DNA of 60,000 nucleotides from Bolinopsis microptera (lineage: Eukaryota; Ctenophora; Tentaculata; Lobata; Bolinopsidae): positions 6,158,858-6,218,857 of the forward strand of contig NC_087075.1 in NCBI RefSeq assembly GCF_026151205.1. The letters are read 5' to 3'. The translations under genes were made by a program, and so were the position numbers. The notes under the pieces are model-generated. The model had not been told where the DNA came from. It did not search any database and saw only the letters and a program-made list of their open reading frames with translations. Shown here in pieces: positions 43,150-55,347 of this stretch (position 1 is the first letter of the stretch; each line of letters starts with the position of its first letter).

Positions 43150-45861
43150 GTTAGCTAGGAGTATTCCTTAAAAGAAAGTTTCAATCACATCAGCAAAATA
43201 TCCATCCCATACAGCCCAATGAAACATAAAATTAAAACACTTTGAACACAACACAATTGCCACAAAACCGATAAAAATGCTCTTCCAGCAACCTTTGCTT
43301 ATCTTGTCAAATTCTAACTTGTTCTATTCATTGCTTCGCCAGAGAATCTGCAACAAACAAGTATATTATATTTGAGTAATAGTTAAGATTCTGTGATTGT
43401 TTTTACCAAACCCCAAAATTGGGTAGAGTGGACTGTGGCCACTGTGTCTGTATTTCCTTTTTCGGCCCGCGTTATAGCGAGGGGCGTTTTACTTGTAGCG
43501 AGGTACTTCTGTAATTACTATGGAGTTATCGTAATGTAACTGTCACTCCTTTCTCAGCTCCAATAGCTCATTGTCCGTTTATTTCTAGATTTCCATAGAA
43601 GCCACTAAGTAAAAGACTAGATTCTGAATTCAATGGTAAAACGATTAACCATGCCCTCAGTAACTTGCCACTAGGATCATTGTGCTAAGAGAATACATAC
43701 TATAACTATTGCAGACACTCTAACTCTTGTTAAACTTACCAAGCCTGTCTGTCCTTGTTAATCTCATACGGGATTACAAACAGACTAAGTCATCTTTATA
43801 TTCAACAGGTTGAAAAGAGAAGAACAAAAAGCACCGTTTAGGGCACCACGAGTATTAGCCGGGCTGCTGTAAGCTTAGCGTATTTATTCAAGGTACTGCA
43901 AGTGAGCCTGTTCGTATAGTCGTTAGCCATAGGAAGATCGATTAACTCCAAGTAGAATTATAAAGGAACGTGAGGACTGAGAGGATTTTCAGGACGCGAC
44001 TCTGCAGTGGTCGATTTGAGGGATACCTGAGGAAAATCAAATTTGGGTAGGAAAAATTGTATTTACCAAACTGTTAGTCAGAAATTTATAAAAGTTTTAG
44101 TTTACAATAAGTTTGATGATATTTTTTTGACTTTCAGTATTTTTATAATTATTTGTCAGACCCATCATCTTTTCGTAGACGAGACAGTAAAGGTGGTTTG
44201 TTGTTCTGTACAAATGATTACACTCACATCCATCTACCTTAAAAATTCCCATTCTTCTAATTATTAAAAAACGGCTCATGAATTGTCGTTCTAAGTTGCA
44301 TTTTTCTCTAAATATGCAGTAGAGTTGTTATAAAAAAAGTCTGTTAATAACTGACTGGACCGAATTATATTGACAAGAATTTACCGTCTTCGCAAAAAAC
44401 TATATTCTATTTCTATAAATCTGTCTAAAACATCTCAGTCCACTATTTCCTAACAGCACTGTGTGTCCCTTTGTCCAGGCGGGTTTAACCGGTTTTCATT
44501 ACTGCACTCGGCAAATGCCAGCCTCTTCCACGAGAAATCGTAATAGTTCGCGGGGTATTCGAGGGAGGCTGACTTAGACTGGAGGATCCCTGGAAGAGGC
44601 GATCTATAGATTCTTAACAGCTCGGTCCTAATCACATAATGGGCCGAATGTGGTGAATAGAATGACGCGGTTATATAGGAAACGATTAGCCGGGCTGCGA
44701 GCTCAAGCTCGACGCCGGTTCTGATCACTTAATGGGCCGAAGCCCGAATGTAGTGAATAGAATGACGTGAATAGAATTCTGGTAAGAATAAATATTCATA
44801 TATTCAGATCTGCTGTACTAGGAGAAGAGACCTGATTCTTTCACTGACCACTTGGCTGGCCCAAATTTTCTAGTAACGATGAATATTCAAACCTACAGAT
44901 GAGACCTGATTCTTTCACAAATCATTAGGCTGCCCCAACTCACCAGCTTAATCGTGCATTAGTTATCAGCTTATCTAAGAACCTCGTAAGAGGCATCAGG
45001 TCAAAGGCGGTTGCAAGGCGATGGGTACACGTGACACACAAAGATCACCTCGGAATAAAACAAATATTATATTCAAATCTCTTTATTCAACAATATTAAA
45101 TCATTATAGAACCTAATTTGTGGCTTGATCGTTATGTTAGGGCTATTCTGTTAGCTGATGCTGACAGGCACTGCATGGGGCAGAGACTTAGGACCATTAC
45201 GCTGGAGGCTTACAATGACCCTTAATATACCTCGGTCCTTTTCTTGTAGATCAGTACACTATTTAAGGGTTAGGGTCAGGGTTTTCTTTTGCACGCTCTC
45301 ATATCTAGAACACTGAACAGCGTACAAATTATTCGATTGATGCCGGCTGCACATAAACTTTAAGGGCTAACGCTATCCTAGCCTCGTGTATCACTATCGC
45401 GTCGGGGGGCTTATCAAAGTCTTCTTCTTTACCATTAGTTCTTACCATTATTCTTTTTGTTTAAGGAAAAACTTATGATGAAAAATAATATTTTTTGAGA
45501 CAGACTTTAATATTTCATAAATCTGTGCTCAGTAATCGAAATGAGTTTATTGTCTTTTTCATATAGTTTTATCTTATCTATAAGGTGTCCAGTTCCATGG
45601 ACGTCAATCATGTCCCTAATCCATTCCACGCAGTGATTTCGTAACAGAATTATAGGGATCATACAGTCGATTAAAAATCGTTTAGATTCTGTCAAATATT
45701 TTTAAGTCTTGGCTGATATGAGATTATCAATAAATAAATATTTTTGTCACATTTAATATTTAAGGTAAAAATATTTCTGTTGTTATATTTGATTTATCAC
45801 TTTATCAGTCGTAATAAATTACATAATATATAAAAAAATTAAATATATCAGAAGCCAGAAC
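43150..45861. other. No gene recognised; decayed repeats
   Basis: A tail-like fragment at about 43405-43440 (ACCCCAAAATTGGGTAGAGT) resembles the end of the hairpin element at 52543. Around 44620-44770 a block with AATGGGCCGAA and GTGAATAGAATGACG is duplicated. Remaining sequence is AT-rich with no coding support. Confidence 0.45.
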
Positions 45862-47384
45862 ATGAAAACGACGGTGATAATTATTACGACTTTGCTTTGG
45901 TTACCCCTAAAAGGTAAGGATAAATTTAGTTTAATGATAAATTTAAATTTTAATAAGTATTATTATACAGTAGCTTACCTCGTTATAACGCGCATCGATG
46001 GAGGAGATTATTCCTCAGGAGATAATTTAGCCCAAAAAACCGCGTTATAGCAAGGTCTGCATTTTAACGAGGTTTGATTTTGAAGGCAAATTATCACATA
46101 CCGAGGTCCGAGCTTGTGTTATAAGAAGTTTTGTAGAGGTAAACACATATTATGTAAGGTCAGTGTTTGGTGCACATATTCTCTTGATGCTATTTTATAC
46201 TGAAAGAGCTTTGTCATGAACAAATCCATACTACACAGTGCAACTTTTAGTTTATCGTAAACTTAAATTGTAACTTTAAGTACTATTTTCATTTTGCATA
46301 TTACATTGTAAAAGAGGGAGGAAACCCCAAATACCGCGTTATAACGAGGTCCGTCGCGTCGCTTTATTATAGTGGTCAGGTGCGTTTTAACGAGGTTATA
46401 CAGCAATATCATTCGGTTTAAGTTAGACAACAAATTGATCAATCAGGATACATATTACACATATTATGTAATTATGTAATGCTGGTTTTTATAATTTATT
46501 CAAATCAACACTATTTCTTTAATTTGACTGATTGAAAATGGTATAAATTATAATGTGACAATCTCTTAAAGTGTTCACTACTTCAGGTGCACTAAGACCG
46601 GAGGAACCAGGAGAGATAGTACCTGCGTCTGTGTCTCAGTCTGCGACTTATAATAATGACGTGGTTAACTATGGAGCAGATAATGCTATAGACAGTGACC
46701 TGAACACCCGGGCTTCTGCAAAATCAGTAGGAGATAATAAGGCCTGGTTTAGAGCGTCTCTAGATAAGGAACACTGCATTAAGCAGGTAGTGCATTATTT
46801 GCACTCAGCTAACAACACTCACACCTGCTCTAATGACTCGTGTACCTGTCAGGGAAAGCTGTGTGACAATTATCCCCTCACAGTGTACCATGAAAACACG
46901 GTCCCTGGAGACTATGTCCCCTCCGGGTGTAAACTTGGGGACACTATAGAAATAACATCTGAAGTAATTTATGTCAGAGTGCATGAAATAGTGATCATCG
47001 AAAAATTAGGTAGTCTATTTAACTCATTAATTTTAAGTTGCTTTTCCTGATATTATTCAGAAATTATCAAATTATGTCATGTCATAGCTTCATAAGTTAT
47101 ACTTAGCTATATTTTTAAAGCGACATAAGATTAAGACAATATTTCACGACAATTAACTAGTTGCGCGATAAAACGACATTCTAAAATTATAATATCTACC
47201 GAAGGTTGCGAGGAACTGAGCCTAAAAAACGTCGTATCAACGGAGCCTGGACTTCCTGTAGCACATGGAACACTGATGACGGTACAATGCGAAACAGGCT
47301 TCATCAACAAAAGAGGGAAAGCGAGGTGTATGGATGGAGAGATAGTTGGCCTTGTCTATGATGCACCACTTTGTGATATTATAA
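45862..47384 (+). CDS. Secreted galactose-binding-fold plus sushi protein (5' exons)
   Basis: Three exons with matching phase-1 junctions: 45862-45913, 46587-47009, 47205-47384. Exon 1 is a signal peptide, MKTTVIIITTLLWLPLK. Exon 2 (about 140 residues) has the pattern of F5/8-type or fucolectin-like galactose-binding domains: SQSATYNN, NYGADNAIDSDLNTRAS, AWFRASLDKEHCIKQVV, with further cysteines CTCQGKLC. Exon 3 is a sushi/CCP module: GCEELSL, VQCETGFINKRGKARC, PLCDI. Donors are GTAAGG, GTAGTC and GTAAGT; acceptors are TTCAG and CGAAG. The final phase 1 means more exons follow. Such multi-domain proteins are extracellular or membrane-bound and often bind carbohydrate; the partner here is unknown. 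Confidence 0.75.
45966..46410. mobile_element. Pogo-like MITE in intron 1
   Basis: TACCTCGTTATAACGCGC near the left edge and, inverted, AACCTCGTTAAAACGCACC near the right, with CCGCGTTATAACGAGGTCCG repeated inside. Such CCTCGTTATAACG ends are known from pogo/Tigger-like elements of invertebrates. Exact edges and the TA duplication are not certain. Confidence 0.55.
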
Positions 47385-47950
47385 GTAAGTTAACACCTTA
47401 AAAACCACTTAATAAGATTATTATTTAAACTCTTAAATTAATATTATAATAATATGTCATGCACGAGGAAGAGGTACTGCGAATTTCTCGAATATGTTAG
47501 CGCGAGTTACTTTGGTAACTAAACCGCAAAGCAAAATAAAAATTTCGAGATTGCGATGAGGCGCTGCAAACATTCCACACTATAAGTATAATTCTGTCTG
47601 GTCAACAAAACTTTATTAACATAATAATGGCGCGAAATCTGGCAACAACTCAATAATTTTGGAATCGGTTTAGGTTAATACTTTAGCTATTTTCCTTACC
47701 ATAGATATCATACGAACCTACAAATAAAAGTTTGATTATTTAGCAGAGTATGGCGGTGATCAGTGAGTACAATGTTCAATAAATGTTGTGTTATGTAAAT
47801 ACAAAAATCTCGACAAGTAAAATATTGATTCAGGAATCATGTTTCTAGATAAATAAACAAATTCGTTGTGAAAATGTACATTATGCTTAAGCATAAAAAG
47901 ATAAAAGGGTTGGTAAGGCAGTTATTAAGCTATCTAAAATTTTAGAAAAA

Positions 47951-49012
47951 CAGAAGAGAGAAGAAACTTGAAGGAATCATGACCACGGAAAGAAAGATGT
48001 CAAGACGGTAAGCATTAATTGGTTATTCTCAGTATCGATAGGGTAACTTTCATTCAATTACGTGGGCATTAGAAAGTCTCAATAAATAAACTCTCAATAA
48101 TGATAAATATTTAATAGTCTCATGAGGTATTATTCTATTTGAGCGATTGTGTGAAACTCAGCTTAATTGAATAACACATTACTTTAATTTTAATTTCGAA
48201 TAACACATTACTCTCTGCAGGGACAGTTGGTAAACTGCAAACCAGAATGAACGAAGGTGACACGGAGCAAACCACACACTTTGAACTTGAACAGGTACCA
48301 CTTCAGGAACTAAACAATCGATTGTATTTGTGTTTGCATTTGAGACCAGTTCCCATTCTCAAATATGAATTTGATAGAACTCAGTTTTCAGTATAACTAC
48401 GGTCATTTTCTCAAAGATTATTCATCATAATTATTTCTAGTTCTCTAAAAGTCTAGTCAGAGTTACACTTATTTGGATCGTTATCGTAATATTAGTACTT
48501 CGTGATATCGATCCAAATTAATTCTAATCAGTTAGATCTTAGCTAAATAGTGCGGACTCAAGTAGGAAGCTTTCAGCTCAAACAAATACCACGGTACGTG
48601 CCTAAATAACAAAAACTATACAGCACCGTTAATAAAGAATAAAGGGGCCGTATCAAAAGTTAATTTTTAATATTTAGTCATAACTTTCTTAAGATCTTGA
48701 AATTAAATAGCGGTTGTGAAACGTCGCTCTTCTTAAAGGAGTTTTGAAGTAGACTTGTGAAATAAGAATTTCAAATGTAATTGTTTGATTCTATTGATAT
48801 TTGATTGACTATTAAAATCATCAGCTACTATTTCAGACAACGGACTAGATGAAAACTCTCCGCCGAAAGAAGCGTCAACTGTCTGGAGACAAATTAAAGG
48901 ACTGACCTTGCAGCTAAAAAACTTGCATATCATATATTTATATATGCATCACTATCAGAGACAAATTAAAATAACAAATTACCCTTACGGCCTTACTCAA
49001 ACTGATATTTAG
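47951..49012 (+). other. Candidate 3' exons of the sushi gene
   Basis: Three open segments have splice-like borders. 47951-48009 follows TTTTAG, precedes GTAAGC and reads NRREKKLEGIMTTERKMSR. 48221-48294 follows CTCTGCAG, precedes GTACCA and reads TVGKLQTRMNEGDTEQTTHF. 48837-49012 follows TTTCAG and reads NGLDENSPPKEASTVW to a TAG. Their phases do not all agree with one another or with the sushi exon, and no membrane segment is evident, so at most some are real. Confidence 0.25.
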
Positions 49013-49492
49013 TTTAACTTGTTAAGTTATTTTCCAACTTATAGTATCATTATGATATATGGTTTCAAAACATTTTGAACATATATGGTTTCCAAACATT
49101 TTGAAACATTTTAAAAATCTATTTTCTTGGTTTAAAAATCGATCTTTAATAGGGGTGAATTTTAATCTACTGCGGCGTATTTTCTATTGAAATGTTATTA
49201 CAAGATTTTGAAACTTTTATTTGCATTTTGCAAGGTGACAATTGATTTTATCATACCTGTTTGTCTTTGTGCCATTGTAAGGTTAGTATTTATTTAACTG
49301 GGATTTTAGGCAATTTAAATAATTTTTCGGTTTAAGTAAGTGGTTAGTACATGAACTAAAACGGTTAGTACATGTACTGTAAATTTTAAAGCACAGTTTC
49401 CTAGAACGTCCAAGAAGAAATATACAACTGCTGGATTCAGATTTCAGATGGCTGCATCTACTCTCTTCGCAGCTCCCTTTCTTTACTTCTTA
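49013..49492. other. No gene recognised
   Basis: AT-rich; a short local duplication of ATATGGTTTC(C/A)AAACATTTTGA occurs at about 49058-49106. Nothing else was seen. Confidence 0.45.
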
Positions 49493-49727
49493 GGGGCCGT
49501 TCATATATTATGTAATCACTTATTGGACAATTTTTACGCCCCCCCCCCCACCACATAGCTATTATGTCAAAATTACACAAGCTTAATCATTTGGAAACTC
49601 CCCTCCCTCTCGGCCGATTACGTAATACTTGTTTTCGTTTTGAAAGCTGCCTCGTTGTTGCGGGGTTTGTTACCCAAAACGAGGTAGTTGTCTGAGAGAT
49701 TGCAGGTTGCAGCACCGCCAGCCAAAT

Positions 49728-49760
<33 letters not shown>

Positions 49761-49800
49761 CTTTTTCCTTGTCCTTCTTCACAGAGCTGTAGATGTAGCC
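49493..49800. mobile_element. Repeat element with C-run and G33 tract
   Basis: Starts GGGGCCGTTCATATATTATG followed by a poly-C run, a layout seen in short dispersed elements of many invertebrates. GATTACGTAATACTTG lies at 49617. An uninterrupted run of 33 G lies at 49728-49760. Ends and target duplication not fixed. Confidence 0.45.
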
Positions 49801-50343
49801 ATCTGAATGCAGCAGTTGTTTAGTTATTCTCGTACTTTCTAGGAATGAAACAAAACATATTGGCATGTTGGATTAGAATATGCAATTTGACCACTCGTCT
49901 TTCAGTATTTACCCAAGGTTACATGATATCTCGTATACTTCGTTCAGGGGATTTTTCTTGGGTGACATGATCTGATCACCGTGGGACCCTGGGTCTCAAG
50001 CGGTGGGTTGTAGCAGGTCGTTTACCAAGATTCGAAATTGACGAAAAAGGTATCAGATTCGAACAAGCAACAACAACAGCATGGCTATTACCTAGCAAGT
50101 TAGGAACTAGGGCCGATTCCTTTTCTTTTATTATAGTCAGGACGCAACTCCAGGCATATGCAGTAGTGTTATTCTCGCAGCTCTTTGATGAGTGATGACG
50201 GCCCTTCAGTTGGCCTTGGATCTCAGAAGGGCTAGTAGTCAGCCACCCGTGGTTTGCGTGGAATTAAGACCTACGAGTGTCTTTCTTGATGGTGGAACAG
50301 CATGATACTGATAATAATTGATGAGGTGGTTCAACTTCCGAGT

Positions 50344-51174
50344 GGGTCGTTATTGACCCAGTTGATCGATTTTAAAAGTTAAATCAACGTACAGGAGTAA
50401 TGACCAAGATATAACATGTTTTTATACTAATATTTGTAAAAGTTTGACAACATTATATTTAATTAATCAATTTTGTGGTCCTAGTGGGTCGCTAATGACC
50501 CATTTAACCGATTTTTCGCAGTTTATGATGATTATCACTTGCTGAGAAGCGATTTTGAACTTATGATGTCATGCTTTAGGCTGAATTCAAGAAGTTACAT
50601 GGACATATGTAGTAATAAGCAAGTGAGCCGAGTGGGTCGTTAATGACCCAAATTCTTTATTTTTAAAAAGTTAGAGTTACACAGTATTGACCATATGTTT
50701 TTAACTTATGCTACAGTTTTTATTTTATCCTAACGTCTTTGTTTCAGAAGTTAAAGCCGAAAAACCGTGATGGGTCGTTTGCGACCCGGACGAGTGGGTC
50801 GTATGCGACCCGGACGAGTGGGTCGTATGCGACCGCAGTTAGTAAACAGCGTCTAGCTCTGTTTGTGAACATCTGATTATCACGGGCTTTTCATATGTCT
50901 CAAGGAAATCGTTGCCCGCAACTATTTTGTCCTCAACAAAATAAGCCTACATAAAGTTTAATGTCCCAATCAAGGCAAGAAGTAAAGTGAAATATTTTCC
51001 AATTATGACGACTAATTAGCCTAATTATTTAGTTGTTAGTAATTAATTGGGTCTCGACTGGAAAGTCAATAATGTAGCCCAATAAATTTTGAGCATATGT
51101 GCGAAAGATTCGTTGCGTTTAGTATTATGGTTTGTCCTCTATAGCCTCTAGAAAAGGTGGGTCGTAAACGACCC
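50344..51174. repeat. Seven GGGTCG(N4)CGACCC-type palindromes
   Basis: Imperfect palindromes start at 50344, 50486, 50634, 50773, 50797, 50821 and 51159 (GGGTCGTTATTGACCC, GGGTCGCTAATGACCC, GGGTCGTTTGCGACCC, GGGTCGTAAACGACCC and variants). The first four are spaced 142, 148 and 139 bases, then three follow at 24-base spacing. The last is followed by CCCTAATGGGTTAA. Words of this kind occur at ends of some DNA transposons (piggyBac-like in my recollection), but I see no transposase. Confidence 0.8.
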
Positions 51175-51834
51175 TATCGTCCCTAATGGGTTAATGGAGT
51201 TAACATTATTTACAGTCGCGGTTTAGTACACTTTAGGTTATAAAATTAATTGAAACGGAGTATTCTGGATTTGGCGTTTACAGATTTTGTTAATAATAAG
51301 ATAATAGGTGTTCTGATTTCAAAGATGTATTAGGATGGGAAATTAGTTTGAGCTAGGTTTATTATTGTTGGGTTATAAGATGTCACGTGATAATTATTTT
51401 TCTAAAAATTTCTAAAGTAATTTGAACATTAGCCCACTTCAGGCTCCTGAATATCGCAGTAGTTACTTGTACAAAGCATTAAAATACACTACAATCAAAA
51501 TTTAATTTAATTCAAATAAAAGTTCAACCAGTTTCACATGAAAGTTTTGATTTTTTACTTTACTAATCGTCTAATCTATTTACATCAACTTTATCAACCG
51601 AATGTGAGATTTAACTGGCTAATAATTGGTTATATTATCATATTATATTATATAACTTTATTCAAATCAAAAATAGAACAAAATGAACATCTTAAAGATC
51701 TGATAAGTAGCCAGAAAAAAAGAAATACTGATTGGTCATTAATCAACTATTGACTGGCTATTACCTGGCTATTTACTTATTAACCAGCAATTAAGCAATT
51801 ATGATGAGTGATGATTTAAGAACTCTAACTGGAT
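51175..51834. other. No gene recognised
   Basis: AT-rich, with a 71-codon frame at 51538 (MKVLIFYFTNRLIYLHQLYQ) that lacks any recognisable feature beyond hydrophobicity. Probably non-coding. Confidence 0.45.
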
Positions 51835-52264
51835 TTTAGCCTGCTGTTAACCGGCTATTAACCAGCTATCAACCGGCTATTCACCGGCTATTAACCAGCT
51901 ATAAATCAGCTATTAACCAGCTATTAACCAGCTATTAACCGGCTATTAACCAGTTATTAACCGGCTATTAACCAGCTATTAACCGGCAATTAACCGGCTA
52001 TTAACCTGCTATAAACCGGCTATTAACCAGCTATTAACCGGCTATTAACCGGCTATTAACCGGCTATTAACCGGCTATTAACCGGCTATTAACCAGCTAT
52101 TAACCAGCTATAAATAAGCTATAAACCAGCGCTATTAACCTGCTATAAACCGGCTATTAACCAGCTATAAATCAGCTATAAACCAGCTATTAACCTGCTA
52201 TAAACCGGCTATTAACCAGCTATTAACCAGCTATTAACCGGCTATTAACCGGCTATTGACCGGC
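51835..52264. repeat. 11-bp tandem array (CCGGCTATTAA)n
   Basis: About 38 units of C(C/A)(G/A)GCTATTAA with occasional TATAAA or one-base indels. It ends exactly where the transposon-end fragment begins. Confidence 0.93.
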
Positions 52265-52353
52265 TATTGACCTTTATTTGAACGGACATTAAGATGAACG
52301 TTAGGGCCTCCAGCGGTCATATAATGTCCGTCCAAATAAGGTCCGATAAGGTA
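52264..52353. mobile_element. Solo end of the 42.3-kb transposon
   Basis: ATTTGAACGGACATTAAGAT then GAACGTTAGGGCCTCC and AATGTCCGTCCAAATAAGGT to CCGATAAGGTA match the right end of the element at 42328-43149 (about 43055-43149). It abuts the 11-bp array, so the left part was lost or replaced by array expansion. Confidence 0.8.
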
Positions 52354-52542
52354 GAACAGGAAGAGTGCTAACGGAGGAAGTTCTAGTCACTAGTCAGCGG
52401 CGGATATATACGGAGCAAACTAACTTTTGAGAAAATATTTGAGATCTACAGCTTCCTGAAGATTGCTGTAGTTTAATCACTGTAGTATGAAACTTAAAGT
52501 TTAACTCATCATTTGAACTTTGTTTCATTTGTTCTTTATACG

Positions 52543-52911
52543 GATATTTGACCAAAACCCATAATCATGGGTAGAGTGGACCGCTGCCAGACTGTTTGGG
52601 GAAGAGAGACACTGGCAGTGCCAGTGTCTCTCTTTCCCAAACAAAAGGAAATGATATTAATTTGACTGACTGTTCTAATATGCAAATTGATACCGAGAAT
52701 GAAATCGGTCGCTCGCTTTTCCTATTCAATAAGCTTTATTGCAATTCGTAAGCCGTGAATGAATGGGAAAAGCGAGCGACCGATTTCATTCTCGGTATCA
52801 ATTTGCATATTAGAACGGTCAGTCAAATTAATATCATTTCCTTTTGTTTGGGGAAGAGAGACACTGGCAGCGGTCCACTCTACCCATGATTATGGGTTTT
52901 GGTCAAATATC
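52543..52911. mobile_element. Hairpin (foldback) element, 369 bp
   Basis: Starts GATATTTGACCAAAACCCAT and ends with its complement. Arms of about 150 bases match almost exactly, including AAAGGAAATGATATTAATTT and ACCGAGAATGAAATCGGTCG. The left arm has an extra small inverted insert around CACTGGCAGTGCCAGTG. The loop is under 50 bases, so transcripts or single strands would fold into one long hairpin. A related end lies at about 43405. Confidence 0.9.
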
Positions 52912-53539
52912 ATCTCTTTTTGATTGTAATGTCAGAGTATTTTATAAAGTCGAAATATAAACTGATATCTTCATTAATAAGGAGGAAGTTTCAACAATTT
53001 CGAAATTTTTCCTTTAAAAACTCAAATATAATGTCATTTAACTGTCATGTTACTGTTAACATGGTTAAAGCAGGAACTAAATCTAATCGAAATAAAGAGA
53101 GTGAAGTTTTCACTTTTTGCAAACTTTGAGCGGACGTTGCATGCGCATCCAATATCAAATCACCGTACAATTTTGAATTTTCGTATTTCTTATGTATTTT
53201 AATAAGTGTGCAAAGTTTCAGAATATTTTAGGAAGAACTCGCATCACAACGGGACTCCAAAGCTGATAAAAATCGTGAAAATAACAATTTTCAGTGATTT
53301 TAGCAATTTTCTATCAATTTGGGAGTGTCCCCACGTGTGCAACTTTTCGATTTTTAACTTTAAAACTAGCCTATAACACAATTTAGACCTTTAAGAAGCA
53401 AAATTGAGCTCCACCACCCAAGAGATGGCCCAACACCAGAGAATACTAATTCACAACTTTTGTGTTTTTATAAAATTATTCTTCAAAAAAGCACTAACTT
53501 CAATAGCAAATATCTTTATGAAGGAGCAAGGTAGAAACA

Positions 53540-55241
53540 TTTTCCGGTAGATTTTCAGAATGCTTGAACAATTATCTATGTCGGCTATTTGTTGGGGGAA
53601 CAGAAATCCCCAGTCGGGAGGGTACAACCCAAGGCGATAACCTGGCAATGTCGCTCTTTGCCATTGCAACTTTACCAGTACTACGGAAATTAGAAGATCA
53701 CGAAAAAGTGGCACAAGTGTGGTTAGCAGATGAGGCCACAGGGGTGGGTACTCTTCACGCACTTTTAGGCTGGTGGAAAGATATCATTGTAGAAGGACTT
53801 AAGTATGGCTACTTCGTGAACCAGGAGAAATCTTGCTTAATCCTGAAAAATCCTGAACATTTACATTCCGCTCAGGAAATATTTTCAGATTGCAATATAG
53901 ATATCAGGATAGATGGTCAAAGGCATTTAGGAGCTGTGCTGGGGACGCCTGAATTCAAGGATACCGACATTAACAACCTGGTAGTTGAGTGGAGTGATAT
54001 GCTAAAAAAGTTAGTACATTTTGCCAAATCACAACCTCAGGCAGCCTACGCTTGTTTCACACACGGTGTCCGCCACAAATTTACATATTTTATGAGGACA
54101 CTAGATATCAGCTCTTATATGGGCCCTCTTGACAAAATTATCACCCATGAGCTCATTCCGACTATATTTGGTTGTCCAATATCTCCTATACACCGAGAGC
54201 TTATGTCATTACCATTAAAGAACGGAGGTATGGGAATGCCACAGTTGGAGTATTTGGCAAAAAGAGAGCATGCTGCATCGCTTTTGGTAACCCGGGGACT
54301 GGTAAATTCCATGAAAGGCAAATCGCTTGCTACAACCTTCTCGGAATCGACAGATGAGCTTCAAGATATTAAAACAACGTGTTTCTGAATATAAAGTACA
54401 ACAAGAGAACATACTTAAAAAGGTTGATAAGAAGACTGCAAGGGTTTTGGATCAGATTAGCGAACCAGGGAGCTCAATTTGGCTCTCATGTCTACCACTA
54501 AGAAAACATGGATTCGTTCTAAATAAATCTGAATTTAGGGATTCTATCAGATTGCGGTACAACTTAGATCTGGATCTTTTACCATCACAATGTCCATGCG
54601 GAAAAACTTTTGATGTGAACCATTCTCTGAATTGCCACCTTGGTGGCTACATCATTATCAGACACAACGAAATTAGGGATTTTTTAGCAGGCTTGTTGAA
54701 GACGGTTTGCTCGGACGTGGAAGTTGAACCTCAGCTTCAAGAACTAGAAGGAGAGCAGTTCACGAGGTCTTCGACACTTACGGGTGACCAGGCGAGACCG
54801 GATATAAAAGCTCGTGGTTTCTATAGGGCAGGCCAAGTGGCTTTTTTCGATGTTAAGGTAATTAATCCTAATTCTAATTCCTACCTTCAACATTCGACAA
54901 AGAAAGTCATGGAGGATGCCGAGAAACAGAAATCCAGATGTTACAACGAAAGGATTTTAAATGTAGAGCACGGATCATTTGCTCCATTAATCTACTCAGT
55001 GACGGGTGGCATGGGACCGCAGGCTAAGACGTTCGATAAACTACTATGCAATAAACTTGCATATAAACAAAAACAGAATTACAACGATATTATTAATTAT
55101 TATCGGTGTAAGTTATCTTTTTTAATTAGAAAAATGATTTTATTATGTATAAGAGGATCTAGAAAAACCTCAAATAGAACTGTAAAATTATCTAACATGG
55201 ATGATTTAGAATTTAACTCTTTCGAATCGAAAGTTAATTAA
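53540..55241 (+). pseudogene. Non-LTR retrotransposon with restriction-like endonuclease, truncated
   Basis: First frame (to 54388): the rear half of an RT: REGTTQGDNLAM, then LADEATGVG at the position of the usual ADD motif, then AAYACFTHGVRHKFTYFMRT and LPLKNGGMGMP. Second frame (54327-55241) follows a frame change near 54350-54380. It has the CCHC finger CPCGKTFDVNHSLNCHLGG, RHNEIRD, and a PD-(D/E)XK-type endonuclease ARPDIKARGF, QVAFFDVKV. RT plus finger plus endonuclease in that order is the layout of R2/NeSL-type non-LTR elements. The front of the RT is missing, and ADD is changed to ADE, so this copy cannot be active. The C-terminal frame is otherwise intact for 304 codons. Confidence 0.8.
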
Positions 55242-55304
55242 TTTTTTCAGTCCCATGGACTGGTTTTTATTTTTGACAATGATGATATTCATTATATATA
55301 ACCT

Positions 55305-55347
55305 GTAATACTATTCTGTATATATGATATATACAGAATAGTATTAC
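55305..55347. repeat. 43-bp perfect palindrome
   Basis: Two 21-base arms, GTAATACTATTCTGTATATA and so on, around a single G. It lies about 60 bases after the retrotransposon frame ends, so it may belong to the element's 3' UTR. Confidence 0.95.
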
